From positions 6,014,001 through 6,078,000 of the forward strand of contig NZ_CP113068.1 of assembly GCF_026625885.1 (NCBI RefSeq): a stretch of 64,000 nucleotides of DNA. Direction: 5' to 3'. This stretch comes from Roseateles sp. SL47. GTDB taxonomy: Bacteria; Pseudomonadota; Gammaproteobacteria; Burkholderiales; Burkholderiaceae_C. Below the pieces are notes generated by a model. It made no database searches. It saw nothing but the letters and a program-made list of their open reading frames with translations, and was not told where the DNA came from. This document shows positions 1 to 11,186 of the stretch, piece by piece (positions within the stretch are counted from its first letter, which is position 1; every line of letters starts with the position of its first letter). The position numbers were made by a program, and so were the translations under genes.

Positions 1-1997
<1,997 letters not shown>

Positions 1998-2197
1998 GAA
2001 GCTGGTGGTGTTCTTATCGTGGATACACGGAATGCCGTCAGATGAGGGCCGAGCGGTGGCATTGCAAGGGCTCGGGCCCGGCAGCATCCACGCGTAGAAA
2101 AACCCGTTGAGTTTAGCACCCGGTCTTTCCGTGTCCGGGACGGCCGGGCCGGGGTGGGCGGCAGGTGGGGCCAACTGCAAACCCTTACACTGGCGGC

Positions 2198-2533
2198 ATG
2201 ACCACCCGCTACCTGCCGCCCCGCCCCCGACCGGAGGCGCCGGATCCCATGGATTTCGGCCAGGCCCTGTCGCAGCACGGCACGCTGGCCCAGCTGGGGC
2301 AGCGCTTGCAGGCCTCCCAGCGGCATCTGGCGGCGATCAGCGTCGCGCTACCGGGGCCCATGCGGCAGTTCGTTCAGGCGGGCACGCTGGACGACAACGG
2401 CTGGACCGTGGTGGCACACAACGCTGCGATTGCTACAAAGCTGAGACATATGCAGCCCCTGCTGCTGCGCCTGCTGCAGGAACAAGGGATGCTGCTGAAC
2501 GGGGAACTACGGATCAAGGTCAGGCAGTCCTGA
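2198..2533 (+). CDS. DUF721 (DciA-like) family protein
   Basis: A 111-residue protein of the DUF721 type. In many bacteria this family includes DciA, the ancestral loader/operator of the replicative helicase DnaB. The sequence has a helical N-terminal segment ([18 protein letters not shown]) and a compact C-terminal part ending in ELRIKVRQS, as family members do. I chose the ATG giving MTTRYLPP rather than one 11 codons upstream, because similarity begins after it. It is divergent from secA, an arrangement I know from other betaproteobacteria. A helicase-loading role is inferred from the family. Confidence 0.7.
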   Translation: MTTRYLPPRPRPEAPDPMDFGQALSQHGTLAQLGQRLQASQRHLAAISVALPGPMRQFVQAGTLDDNGWTVVAHNAAIATKLRHMQPLLLRLLQEQGMLLNGELRIKVRQS

Positions 2534-2630
2534 GCTGCCGCTGCCCTTCCGGCCGTTTTGCCTGCTACAGCTGGGACGGCTATTCGCCTAATCCCCGCCT
2601 GATCCCCGCCTGATGCGCCCACTCCGCCCC

Positions 2631-3305
2631 TCAGCGGTAGGCGTAGAACAAGGCCGCGAAGAAATGGCACACGCTGCCGCCCAGCACAAACAGGTGCCAG
2701 ACAAAATGGGCATATCGCAGCTTGTTGTCAAACAGGAAGACGATGGCGCCCAGGGTGTAACTGAGGCCGCCTGCGACCAGCAGCACCAGCCCGGGGCCGG
2801 GCGTGCGTTCGATCAGTGGGCCAATGGCAAACACCACCACCCAGCCCATGGCGAGGTAGAGCGCGGTGGACACCAGCGGGTGACGTAGCCGGTTCAGCAG
2901 CTTGATGGTGACCCCAAAGGCTGCCGCCGCCCAGACCGCAATCAGCAGGGTGAGACCCGGGCCGGTGTGCAAGACACCGAGGGTGAACGGGGTGTAGCTG
3001 CCAGCAATGAACACATAGATGGCGGCATGGTCCAGGCGCATCAGCCAGGACTTGATGCGGCCATTGGCCAGTGACGCTGGCAATGCGTGGTACAGCGTGG
3101 AGACGCCGTACAGCAGGATGCCGGTGGAGGCAAAAATGGCAGCGGCGGCCACATCGGCCATGCCACCGTGATGGAGGGCGCGAATCACGAGGATGGGCAG
3201 CGCGGCGATCGCCAGCAAGGCGCCGAGACCGTGGCTGATGGCATTGGCGATCTCTTCGCCCAGGGTCTGGGGTCGGTCCGTGAGGACACCGGTGGAATGC
3301 GACAT
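2631..3305 (-). CDS. Hemolysin III / PAQR-like membrane protein
   Basis: A 224-residue integral membrane protein of the hemolysin III (YqfA, PAQR-related) family. Starting at MSHSTGVLTDRPQ it shows seven hydrophobic segments. The family signatures are present: EEIANAISHGLGALL near the start, STLYHALP, RLDHAAIYVFIAGSYTPF in the middle, and YAHFVWHLFVLGGS near the end. The conserved His/Asp/Ser residues form a probable metal site in this superfamily. Despite the name, most members are not proven haemolysins. The upstream in-frame extension to 3536 is poor in coding character and was left out. Confidence 0.88.
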   Translation of the reverse strand: MSHSTGVLTDRPQTLGEEIANAISHGLGALLAIAALPILVIRALHHGGMADVAAAAIFASTGILLYGVSTLYHALPASLANGRIKSWLMRLDHAAIYVFIAGSYTPFTLGVLHTGPGLTLLIAVWAAAAFGVTIKLLNRLRHPLVSTALYLAMGWVVVFAIGPLIERTPGPGLVLLVAGGLSYTLGAIVFLFDNKLRYAHFVWHLFVLGGSVCHFFAALFYAYR

Positions 3306-3554
3306 GAAATCGGTTCTGTGGATCAGCAGTAGGTGGAGGATGCCACCGATTCTGCTGGAGTGCAGGGAGGCAGATGTTGAACCTGACCAAAGGACGCACA
3401 GGCCACTCCCCGCCTGGTGCGCTGACCAACCCCCGCCCTGGTTGATTTTCGCAATTCGAAATTTGCGAACTCCGAATCGAGGCCGACATGGACCTGCTCG
3501 ATGCGATGCACACGCTGGGCCACGCTCATTCAGCAACTTGCGGGCAGAAAAGCA

Positions 3555-3587
3555 AAACGGGACCCCGCCAGAAGCGGGGTCCCGTTT
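3555..3587 (-). terminator. Rho-independent terminator after tRNA-Thr
   Basis: A perfect 14-bp inverted repeat with a 5-nt loop (AAACGGGACCCCGC / GCGGGGTCCCGTTT) lies immediately 3' of the tRNA on the minus strand. It is followed there by a T-rich stretch (TTTTGCTTTTC). It should end the tRNA transcript and would also work as a barrier towards the hemolysin III gene. Confidence 0.85.
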
Positions 3588-3594
3588 ACTTTTT

Positions 3595-3670
3595 TGGTGC
3601 CGGCTATCGGATTCGAACTGATGACCTACCGCTTACAAGGCGGTTGCTCTACCAACTGAGCTAAGCCGGC
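3595..3670 (-). tRNA. tRNA-Thr (anticodon TGT)
   Basis: The minus strand folds as a full 76-nt cloverleaf with encoded CCA. The acceptor stem is GCCGGCT/AGCCGGC, the D arm TAGCTCAGTTGGTAGAGCA, and the anticodon arm ACCGC-CTTGTAA-GCGGT with anticodon TGT. The T arm carries GTTCGAATC. It is close to the enterobacterial tRNA-Thr(TGT) sequence and reads ACA codons. It stands alone and is followed by a strong terminator. Confidence 0.96.
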
Positions 3671-3760
3671 ACACTAAAACTTGCGGTGTGGATGCCGCAG
3701 CACCAACAACGTGGGCCGCATTCTAGACGCAGTCCGATGCGGCGCCAGACAAACTCGGCG

Positions 3761-4318
3761 TTATTTCACCCGCTTGAGCGCAGGACGCCCTCCGGACGGG
3801 CCGCCGCTGGGGTCGTCATCCCCATCACCGTTGGGCACCGACGTCGGCGGCGAGGTGACCTCAGGCTTGGCGCCTGCCGTCTCCCCATCCGCCTCGGTGG
3901 CCAGGCGCAAGCCGCGTGGCGCCGCCGCAGCGGGTGCGGCCGCAGTGGCTGCAGGGCGGTGCGCCGCCGCCTCATCGGCCGACGGCGGCGGAAAGGCCAT
4001 GCCCTGCCCGTTCTCACGAGCATAAATGGCCACCACGTGATCCACCGGCACGATGATTTCGCGCGCCACGCCCCCGAAACGCGCCTTGAACTGGATCACC
4101 TCGTTGCCGAGATCCAGATTGCTGGTCGCTTCGAAACCGACGTTGAGCACAATCTCATTGTTGCTCACGTATTCCAGCGGCACCTGCACCGTACGGTCTA
4201 CGTGAACCGCGATGTAGGGCGTGAAACCGTTGTCGGTACACCACTCGTGCAGGGCGCGGATCAAATAGGGCCGCGTCGAGCTGGCAGCGGTGCCGCCGCC
4301 ATCCTTGCTGTCGTCCAT
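3761..4318 (-). CDS. sspB: ClpXP protease specificity-enhancing factor SspB
   Basis: SspB tethers ssrA-tagged and other substrates to the ClpXP protease. The first ~110 residues are the substrate-binding beta domain (STRPYLIRALHEWCTDNGFTPYIAV, LGNEVIQFKARFGGVAREI, VDHVVAIYARENGQGM). The rest is a long, disordered Ala/Pro/Gly/Asp linker ending in PALKRVK, the usual short ClpX-docking tail. The 185-residue length is larger than E. coli SspB (165) because of this linker. It lies 13 bp downstream of sspA, in the conserved sspA-sspB order. Confidence 0.94.
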   Translation of the reverse strand: MDDSKDGGGTAASSTRPYLIRALHEWCTDNGFTPYIAVHVDRTVQVPLEYVSNNEIVLNVGFEATSNLDLGNEVIQFKARFGGVAREIIVPVDHVVAIYARENGQGMAFPPPSADEAAAHRPAATAAAPAAAAPRGLRLATEADGETAGAKPEVTSPPTSVPNGDGDDDPSGGPSGGRPALKRVK

Positions 4319-4331
4319 GCCTGGCAGTGTA

Positions 4332-4949
4332 TTACTTGCGCATCACCTTCTCGGACGGCGTCAGCGCCTCAATGTAAGCCGGACGCGAGAAGATGCGTTC
4401 AGCGTACTTCAGCAGCGGCAACGCGTTCTTCGACATGTCGATGCCGTAGTAGTCCAGGCGCCACAGCAGCGGAGCAATCGCCACATCCAGCATGCTGAAG
4501 TCGTCACCCAGCATGTACTTGTTCTTCAGGAAGATCGGGGCCAGCTGCGTCAGACGGTCGCGAATCTGGGCGCGGGCCTTCTCCAGCTGCTTCTCGGTCG
4601 GCTTGACCGGTTGGCCACGGTTTTCCAGGATGTTGACGTTGGCAAACAGTTCCTTCTCGAAATTGAACAGGAACAGGCGCACACGGGCGCGGGCCACCGG
4701 GTCCCCGGGCATCAGCTGCGGGTGCGGGAAGCGCTCGTCGATGTATTCGTTGATGATGTGCGATTCATACAGGATGAGGTCGCGTTCCACGAGGATGGGC
4801 ACCTCGTTGTACGGATTCATCAGCGCGATGTCTTCGGGCTTGGCGAAGAGATCAACGTCCCGGATCTCGAAGTCCATGCCCTTCTCGAACAAGACGAAAC
4901 GGCAACGGTGCGAATAAGGGCAAGTCGTTCCGGAATAAAGCACCATCAT
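4332..4949 (-). CDS. sspA: Stringent starvation protein A (GST-fold RNA polymerase-associated regulator)
   Basis: A 205-residue protein with the glutathione S-transferase fold. The thioredoxin-like N-terminus contains SGTTCPYSHRCRFVLFEKGMDF and the ...NPYNEVPILVERDLILYES segment; the all-helical C-terminal domain follows. SspA homologues bind RNA polymerase and do not act as GSTs; this role is inferred from family and context. The gene is first of the sspA-sspB pair and follows the bc1 operon with a ~120-bp gap that could hold its promoter. Confidence 0.92.
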   Translation of the reverse strand: MMVLYSGTTCPYSHRCRFVLFEKGMDFEIRDVDLFAKPEDIALMNPYNEVPILVERDLILYESHIINEYIDERFPHPQLMPGDPVARARVRLFLFNFEKELFANVNILENRGQPVKPTEKQLEKARAQIRDRLTQLAPIFLKNKYMLGDDFSMLDVAIAPLLWRLDYYGIDMSKNALPLLKYAERIFSRPAYIEALTPSEKVMRK

Positions 4950-5072
4950 GGCAGTGGACTCCTGATCGAAGCCTCTCGGCTTCCTCGATTTCTAACCAAA
5001 CAAAAGGCAAACGCAGTGGAGCCTTGCGGCACCCACTGCGCGGGAGGACCCAGCCAGAGCTGGGTCATCGAC

Positions 5073-5855
5073 TTACTTGACGTCCTTCCAGAAGGAGGCG
5101 TTCAAGCGCCACGCGAATACGGTAAACACCAGCAGGAACAGCACCACGACCACGCCGAGGCGGAATCGAGTCCCCTGGGCCGGTTCGCCCATCCATTGGA
5201 GATAGGCCACCAGATCGGCAACCGACTCGTCGAATTCCTGCGGCGACATCGTCCCGGGGGTCACCTGCTCGAAACCGGCAAAAACCTGCGTGACCTTGTT
5301 GTGGTCATGCGGATCCGGTCGGTCCTCGAACTTGGCGGTGCGGACACCCTGGAGCTCCCACAGCACATGTGGCATTGCCACGCTGGGGAACACGAGATTA
5401 TTCCATCCCGTGGCCTTGGTATCGTCCCGGTAGTATTTTCGCAGATACGTGTAGAGGTAGTCGGCTCCCGAACCTTTGCTGCCATCCGCCTTGGCGCGGG
5501 CGATGACGGAGAGGTCGGGCGGGGCCGCTCCGAACCAGGCTTTGGCCTGCTTCGGATCGAGAGAAACCTTCATGGTTTCGCCCACTTTTTCCCCGGCGAA
5601 CAACAGGTTGTTCTTGATCTGATCTTCCGTCAGGTTCAGGTCTTGCAGGCGGTTGTACCGCATGTAAGACGCCGAATGGCAGTTCAGGCAATAGTTCACG
5701 AACATCTTCGCCCCGCGCTGCAGGGCGGCGACGTCGTTCATCTTGGCGACAGGGAAGCGGTCCCAGTCCGGGCCGCCTTCATTGGCGTGAGCAGCCGGCA
5801 CCAGCGCCGTTCCCAGAGCCAGGGACGTCACCAGCAAAGCGATGAGTTTTTTCAT
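5073..5855 (-). CDS. petC: Ubiquinol-cytochrome c reductase, cytochrome c1 subunit
   Basis: Cytochrome c1 carries electrons from the Rieske centre to soluble cytochrome c in the bc1 complex (complex III). The 260-residue precursor has a signal peptide (KKLIALLVTSLALGTALVPAAHA), the haem c attachment motif CLNCH at residues 56-60, and an AMPHVLWE segment likely to supply the axial Met. A single C-terminal membrane anchor (LGVVVVLFLLVFTVFAW) precedes FWKDVK. It is the last gene of petABC, 19 bp after petB. Confidence 0.96.
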   Translation of the reverse strand: MKKLIALLVTSLALGTALVPAAHANEGGPDWDRFPVAKMNDVAALQRGAKMFVNYCLNCHSASYMRYNRLQDLNLTEDQIKNNLLFAGEKVGETMKVSLDPKQAKAWFGAAPPDLSVIARAKADGSKGSGADYLYTYLRKYYRDDTKATGWNNLVFPSVAMPHVLWELQGVRTAKFEDRPDPHDHNKVTQVFAGFEQVTPGTMSPQEFDESVADLVAYLQWMGEPAQGTRFRLGVVVVLFLLVFTVFAWRLNASFWKDVK

Positions 5856-5874
5856 TCGTCGACTCCGGGGTGCA

Positions 5875-7275
5875 TCAGTGCGGGTGGAAGGTGACGCGGT
5901 CCGGCACCGGTTTGAAGGTGCCCAGGCGTGTCCACCACGGCATCAGCAGGAAGAAGCCGAAATAGAACAAGGTGCCCACCTGCGAAACGAGGGTGTAGAA
6001 GTCCGACGGTGGCAGCGTCCCCAGCACGCCGAGGATCAGAAACACCACCACGAAGACGATGTAGAGACCCAGATGCCAGCCCGGACGGTAACGGATCGAC
6101 TTCACCGGGCTCTGGTCCAGCCAGGGCAGGAAGAAGAGGATGACCACCGCCCCGCCCATCACCACCACACCCCAGAACTTGGCGTCGATGGCAAGCAGCA
6201 GTGCGATGCCGACAACGCCGGCACCCGCGATCACCGCCTTGATCAGCCCCGACATGCGCCCCTTCAGCAGGGTGAGGAAGACCCCCAGAGCCACCAACAC
6301 GCACAGCACCTTCACCATCACATCGGTGGTGGCACGGAGCATGGAATAGAAGGGGGTGAAATACCAGACCGGTGCAATGTGTGGCGGCGTCTTCAGCGGG
6401 TCCGCTGGAATGAAGTTGTTGTATTCCAGGAAGTAGCCCCCGAACTCCGGCGCGAAGAACACGATGGAGGAGAACACGATCAGGAACAGGCCCACCGCAA
6501 AAATGTCGTGCACCGTGTAATACGGGTGGAACGGGATGCCATCCAGCGGCACGCCACGGGCGTCCTTCTTGGCCTTGATCTCCACACCATCCGGGTTGTT
6601 GGACCCCACTTCGTGCAGCGCAATGATGTGTGCGACCACCAGGCCGATCAGCACCAGCGGCACGGCAATGACGTGGAAGCTGAAGAAGCGGTTCAAGGTG
6701 GCGTCGCCCACCACATAGTCACCACGGATCATCAGCGCCAGGTCCGGGCCGATCAACGGGACGGCGGCAAACAGGTTCACGATCACCTGCGCGCCCCAGT
6801 AGGACATCTGGCCCCAGGGCAGCAAATAGCCCATGAAGGCTTCGGCCATCAGGCACAGGAAGATGGCGCAGCCGAAGATCCAGACCAGCTCACGCGGCTT
6901 CCGGTAAGACCCATACAACAGGCCCCGGAACATATGCAGATAGACCACCACAAAGAAGGCGGAAGCCCCCGTGGAATGCATGTAGCGGACCAGCCATCCC
7001 CAAGGGACGTCCCGCATGATGTATTCCACCGAGGCAAAGGCCAGCGATGCATCGGGCTTGTAGTGCATCACCAGGAAGATGCCGGTCACGATCTGGATGA
7101 CCAGCACCAGCAGGGCCAGCGACCCGAAGATGTACCACCAGTTGAAGTTTTTCGGAGCGTAGTACTCCGACATATGCTCCTTGAAGAGCTTGGACGCGGG
7201 GAAACGGTTGTCCACCCACGTCATGAACCGGACGCCTGCAGGGGCGCCGGCGGGTGCTTCCTTGAATTCAGCCAT
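5875..7275 (-). CDS. petB: Ubiquinol-cytochrome c reductase, cytochrome b subunit
   Basis: A 466-residue polytopic membrane protein that carries the two b haems and both quinone sites of the bc1 complex. Haem-ligand histidines sit in RYMHSTGASAFFVVVYLHMF and in FHVIAVPLVLIGLVVAHIIAL. The PEWY-equivalent is PVWYFTPFYSMLRA, a variant I know from other betaproteobacteria. The C-terminal part extends beyond the eight core helices (to about residue 460) and ends in TFKPVPDRVTFHPH. It lies between petA and petC. Confidence 0.97.
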   Translation of the reverse strand: MAEFKEAPAGAPAGVRFMTWVDNRFPASKLFKEHMSEYYAPKNFNWWYIFGSLALLVLVIQIVTGIFLVMHYKPDASLAFASVEYIMRDVPWGWLVRYMHSTGASAFFVVVYLHMFRGLLYGSYRKPRELVWIFGCAIFLCLMAEAFMGYLLPWGQMSYWGAQVIVNLFAAVPLIGPDLALMIRGDYVVGDATLNRFFSFHVIAVPLVLIGLVVAHIIALHEVGSNNPDGVEIKAKKDARGVPLDGIPFHPYYTVHDIFAVGLFLIVFSSIVFFAPEFGGYFLEYNNFIPADPLKTPPHIAPVWYFTPFYSMLRATTDVMVKVLCVLVALGVFLTLLKGRMSGLIKAVIAGAGVVGIALLLAIDAKFWGVVVMGGAVVILFFLPWLDQSPVKSIRYRPGWHLGLYIVFVVVFLILGVLGTLPPSDFYTLVSQVGTLFYFGFFLLMPWWTRLGTFKPVPDRVTFHPH

Positions 7276-7296
7276 GTCGTCTGCCTCGGGTCCGGG

Positions 7297-7893
7297 TTAA
7301 GCCTTCTTGTCTTCACCGATCAACAGCTTGGTGTCTGACAGATACATGTGGGGCGGCACCTCGAGGTTGTCGGGGGCCGGCTTGTTCTTGAACACACGAC
7401 CCGCCATGTCGAAGGTGGAACCATGGCACGGGCAAAGGAAACCCCCATGCCAGTTGTCCGGCAGCGAGGGCTGCGGCCCGGACTGGAACTTGTCGCTCGG
7501 CGAGCAACCCAGGTGCGAGCAGATGCCCACCACCACCAGGTATTCCGGCTTGATCGAGCGCCACTCATTCTTGGCGTAGTCGGGAATCGGGAAAGCCTTG
7601 CGATCGGACGATGGGTCTGCCAGGTCGGAATCGTTGCTTTTCAAGGCCTGGAGCTGGTCTGGCGTACGGCGAACGATCCAGACGGGCTTGCCCCGCCATT
7701 CGACGGTGAGCTTCTCGCCGGGGGCCAGGCCCCCCACATCGACTTCGACGGCAGCACCGGCTGCCTTGGCGCGTTCGGACGGGGCGAAGGTGCTGACGAA
7801 TGGGACCGCTGTTGCGACACCGCCTACTGCTCCCGCACAACCGGTGGCGATGATCCAGCTGCGCTTGCCTTTGTCCACTTGTTGGTCACTCAT
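7297..7893 (-). CDS. petA: Ubiquinol-cytochrome c reductase, Rieske iron-sulfur subunit
   Basis: A 198-residue Rieske protein. The two cluster-binding loops are CSHLGCSPS and CPCHGSTF, each giving Cys and His ligands. The N-terminal helix (SWIIATGCAGAVGGVATAVPF) is a Tat-type anchor although the twin arginine reads KR here; tatABC lies about 7 kb away. I chose the start MSDQQVDKGKRSW because AAGGA stands 5 nt before it; an upstream in-frame start adds 13 residues without a ribosome site. It is first in petABC, with ~175 bp to the divergent mscL. Confidence 0.96.
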   Translation of the reverse strand: MSDQQVDKGKRSWIIATGCAGAVGGVATAVPFVSTFAPSERAKAAGAAVEVDVGGLAPGEKLTVEWRGKPVWIVRRTPDQLQALKSNDSDLADPSSDRKAFPIPDYAKNEWRSIKPEYLVVVGICSHLGCSPSDKFQSGPQPSLPDNWHGGFLCPCHGSTFDMAGRVFKNKPAPDNLEVPPHMYLSDTKLLIGEDKKA

Positions 7894-8070
7894 GAGGGTC
7901 CTTAAAGGGAACTTCTGATAGGGGGCAACCAAAGATTCTAGGCACTAAAAACTAGCTTGACTCTAAGGCGCTCTACCGATGTGCATGTGCGCACCAAGTT
8001 GACATTTGTCGTGGCGCGATCCCCGTTAGGATGCTTGGCTCAGGTCAATCAGGTCAAACAGGAGCACGGC

Positions 8071-8523
8071 ATGGGTTTTCTCACTGAATTCCGGGAGTTC
8101 GCGGTCAAGGGCAATGTCATGGACCTGGCCGTGGGCGTGATCATTGGCGGCGCTTTCGGGAAGATCGTCGATTCAGTGGTCAAGGATCTGATCATGCCCA
8201 TCGTGGGCAAAGTCGTGGGCGGCCTGGACTTCAGCAACTACTTCGTGATGCTGGGCAACCCGCCCAATAACTACACCGGCCCGATGACTTATGAGGCCCT
8301 CACCAAAGCGGGGGTGCCACTCTTTGCCTATGGCAGTTTCCTGACGGTGCTGTTGAATTTCTTCATCCTCGCCTTCATCATCTTCCTGATGATCAAGCAG
8401 GTAAACCGGCTCAAGCGGGCCGCTCCGGAAGCGCCTGCGGCACCGGCCGCACCCGCGCCGGAACCGGACGACATCAAGCTGCTCCGTGAAATTCGTGACG
8501 CGTTGATTCGTGACAAAGCGTAA
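8071..8523 (+). CDS. mscL: Large-conductance mechanosensitive channel MscL
   Basis: MscL is the homopentameric emergency valve that opens on hypo-osmotic shock. The 150-residue protein shows the amphipathic N-terminus [15 protein letters not shown], the pore helix [20 protein letters not shown], a periplasmic loop, the second membrane helix ([20 protein letters not shown]), and a cytoplasmic helix ending in [12 protein letters not shown]. An Ala/Pro-rich linker joins the last two. AGGAG 6 nt before the ATG fixes the start. A TTGACA hexamer at 7999-8004 has no well spaced -10 box. Confidence 0.96.
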   Translation: MGFLTEFREFAVKGNVMDLAVGVIIGGAFGKIVDSVVKDLIMPIVGKVVGGLDFSNYFVMLGNPPNNYTGPMTYEALTKAGVPLFAYGSFLTVLLNFFILAFIIFLMIKQVNRLKRAAPEAPAAPAAPAPEPDDIKLLREIRDALIRDKA

Positions 8524-8643
8524 AGCCCACTAGAAACGTCAGCTTTTGCGCAACGACCGTGCGTGCCCCGCCCGTTTGGGGGGCTGGCATGGACGATACT
8601 GCATGCTGTGGTGTGGTCACCACAATGCGCGCCAGATGCATTC

Positions 8644-11148
8644 ATGAACCGTCTCAATTCCCACCTCGACGCGGCCTTGCAGCGCGTGCGCTCCGCGGTG
8701 GAACAAGCCGCCGAGCGCGGCGCCGAAGGTTTGGGCCTCGCCGCCCTGTCCGCTGGACAGGCCAAGCGGCGCGATGCCCTGTTGTCGGCTCAATTCATCT
8801 TCCGCAAGCAGCAGGCGCTGTTTTCCCAGCGTTTTGATCAGTCCATGCGCCGTCAGGCGGAGGACACCGAGGCGCCGTCGACACCGGGCTTGCAGAAGAA
8901 CACCCAGTGGGATGAACTCTCGTTGATGGATGACGACCAGGTCAATGCGCTGGTCGCCGCCGACCGGATCGGTCTGGCCATCGGTCACCAGAGCGAATGG
9001 GAACTTCGGGAGGTGGATGGCTACATCGGCAGCATCCCCGGTCTGGCCGGCAAGGAAGACCGCCATCCCTTGCGGCCTCAAAACATTGCGCAGGCCTTGA
9101 TCGACGGGGTGTACGCCGCCACCGACGATCACGACACCCGCCAGATCCTCATCGACGAACTCACGCGCGCCATGGCGCAGGAGATGAAGGCCTGTTATGC
9201 CGACATCGCCGGCCTGTTCCGCAGCCGCGGCTTGCGGCCGCAGGACCTGCGCGTGCGGGCGGGTGACAACTCGCGGGGCCACTCCCTGCGGGGGGGCATG
9301 GGCGGCCCGAGCGGTCACAGTGGTCATGCCCCCCTGGGCACGGACAGCCGTTACGCCACTCAGCCCGGCGCGCTGAACAGCCTCAGCGGCCAGGGTTTCC
9401 CTACGCGCCCCGGTGGCCTTCACGGCATGGGCGCCGGCATGGGGGGCCCTGGTGGCATGGTGGGGGGCCACAGTGCCCAGGGCGCGTTCCAACCGGGTTA
9501 CCCGGTGGTGGGCACGGTGGACCCACAACTGATGGACCTGCTGCGCCGGCTGGCGCAGAGCCCGCTGCCCAGTCTTGGTGGCGGGATGGGTGGCGGCCTG
9601 AGCGGCGGCATGAGCGGCCCCATCACCGGCGGCATGCCGCTGGGCCAGGGCATGGGCACACCCAGCCAGTGGCAGCACTGGGAAGGGGACACGGTCGGTG
9701 CCGGCAATCCGATGCTGGAGGGGGGCGGCCCGATCATGTTGCCGCCCAACCTCATCCACATGCACCGGGATGAGCTGCGCCAGGCGGCCACCGGCTCGCT
9801 GGACCACATGGTCATCGATGTGGTGGCCGGGCTGTTCGACCAGATTCTGTCCGACCCCAAGCTGCCGCCGCAGATGTCGCAGCAGATTGCCCGGCTGCAA
9901 CTGCCGGTGCTGCGTGCCGCGCTGGGGGACCGGAGCTTCTTCTCCTCGCGCCGCCATCCGGTGCGCCGGCTGGTCAACCGCATCGCCTCGCTGGCGGCGG
10001 CCTACGACAACTTCAATGAGGATCCGGGCAAGGCCTTCCTGGCCCTGGTGCGGGAACTCATCCAGGACATCGTCAGCGGCGACTTCGACCGCATGGATCT
10101 GTATGACGCCAAGCTGAACCAGCTGGAGCAGTTCATTGCAGAGCAGACGGCCCAGTCGCTCAAGTCGCAAGGCGACGCGGCCGGCCTGGTGGAGCGCAAG
10201 GAAACCGAGTTGCGGCTGCAGCAGCGCTACATGCAGCAGCTGCAGCAGGCCATGGCCAATGTGGACATGCGCGACTTCCTGCGCGACTTCCTCACCAAGA
10301 CCTGGAGCCAGGTGCTGGTGCATGCCTCGCGCCATCCGGACCTGGATGCCGGGCTGGTGGAGCGCCTGCGCAACATGGGCCGGGACATTGTCCTGTCGGT
10401 CCAGCCCAAGACCTCGCCGCAGCAGCGCCAGGCCTTCCTGGCGTCGCTGCCGGTGCTGATGCGCACGCTCAACGACGGGCTGGACCTGGTTCGTTGGCCG
10501 GAGCCGGAGCGCAAGAAATTCTTCGCCGAGCTGCTGCCGGCCCATGCCGACTCGCTCAAGGGTCAGGCGCTGAGCCCGCTGGAATACAACCTGCTGGCCA
10601 AGCAGCTGGAAGCGGTGTTTGGCATTGCCCCGCCCCGGGAACAGGACCTGCCGGCCCATGCGCCGCTGGATCTGGACCTGAGCGAGCAACTGACGGATGA
10701 AGAGGCGCAGCACCTGGGTCTGGTGGACGAGCAGCAGGTGGACTGGGACGGCCAGGTGGACATCGACCTGAGCGGCGAAGAGCAAGGCCCACTGATGGCC
10801 GTGGACATCAGCATCGACGGCCTGCCCCCGGCAGAAGAGGCCCCGGAGCCTGCCGCCGGCGTATTGCTGCTGGAGCATCTGCAGCTGGGTTTTGCCTACC
10901 AGATGAACCGCGACAACAAGTGGATCAAGGTGCGGCTGGCCCACATCAGCGGTGGCCGCAGCTTCTTCATCTTCACCCACGGCGACCGCCACCACGGCAC
11001 GCTGACGATGACGTCCCGCATGCTGCGCAAGATGTGCGAGGGCGGCCGCTTGCGCGCCTTCGAAAGCGCCTACCTGCTGGAACGCGCCACGGCGCGGGCG
11101 CGCAAGCAGCTGGCGGCGCTGAGCGCCAGCGTCAAAGCTGGGGCGTAG
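8644..11148 (+). CDS. DUF1631 family protein
   Basis: An 834-residue cytoplasmic protein of the DUF1631 family, known mainly from beta- and gammaproteobacteria. Some annotations wrongly call such proteins thymidine phosphorylase. The N-terminus (NRLNSHLDAALQRVRSAVEQ) and most of the chain are helical. Residues ~215-350 form a long Gly/Met/His-rich low-complexity segment (repeats of GGM, GMG, GGP). The C-terminal ~120 residues (GFAYQMNRDNKWIKVRLAHI, FIFTHGDRHHGTLTMTSRML) look like a compact beta domain of PilZ-like size. I start at MNRLNSH; the 27 residues before it have no family character. Function is unknown. Confidence 0.82.
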   Translation: MNRLNSHLDAALQRVRSAVEQAAERGAEGLGLAALSAGQAKRRDALLSAQFIFRKQQALFSQRFDQSMRRQAEDTEAPSTPGLQKNTQWDELSLMDDDQVNALVAADRIGLAIGHQSEWELREVDGYIGSIPGLAGKEDRHPLRPQNIAQALIDGVYAATDDHDTRQILIDELTRAMAQEMKACYADIAGLFRSRGLRPQDLRVRAGDNSRGHSLRGGMGGPSGHSGHAPLGTDSRYATQPGALNSLSGQGFPTRPGGLHGMGAGMGGPGGMVGGHSAQGAFQPGYPVVGTVDPQLMDLLRRLAQSPLPSLGGGMGGGLSGGMSGPITGGMPLGQGMGTPSQWQHWEGDTVGAGNPMLEGGGPIMLPPNLIHMHRDELRQAATGSLDHMVIDVVAGLFDQILSDPKLPPQMSQQIARLQLPVLRAALGDRSFFSSRRHPVRRLVNRIASLAAAYDNFNEDPGKAFLALVRELIQDIVSGDFDRMDLYDAKLNQLEQFIAEQTAQSLKSQGDAAGLVERKETELRLQQRYMQQLQQAMANVDMRDFLRDFLTKTWSQVLVHASRHPDLDAGLVERLRNMGRDIVLSVQPKTSPQQRQAFLASLPVLMRTLNDGLDLVRWPEPERKKFFAELLPAHADSLKGQALSPLEYNLLAKQLEAVFGIAPPREQDLPAHAPLDLDLSEQLTDEEAQHLGLVDEQQVDWDGQVDIDLSGEEQGPLMAVDISIDGLPPAEEAPEPAAGVLLLEHLQLGFAYQMNRDNKWIKVRLAHISGGRSFFIFTHGDRHHGTLTMTSRMLRKMCEGGRLRAFESAYLLERATARARKQLAALSASVKAGA

Positions 11149-11186
11149 CAGGGGGCCGGCAGGAGCCCAGCAGGCCCCGGCCCGGG

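Noticed and set aside
3489..3661. Short plus-strand ORF reading through the tRNA region (ends RIRTDDLPLTRRLLYQLS)
   Set aside because: This peptide is the well known false translation of the antisense of a tRNA gene; no gene is supported.
7999..8032. TTGACA hexamer before mscL as a promoter
   Set aside because: The best -10-like sequence (TAGGAT) lies 22 bp away, beyond the usual 16-19 bp; not reported as a promoter.
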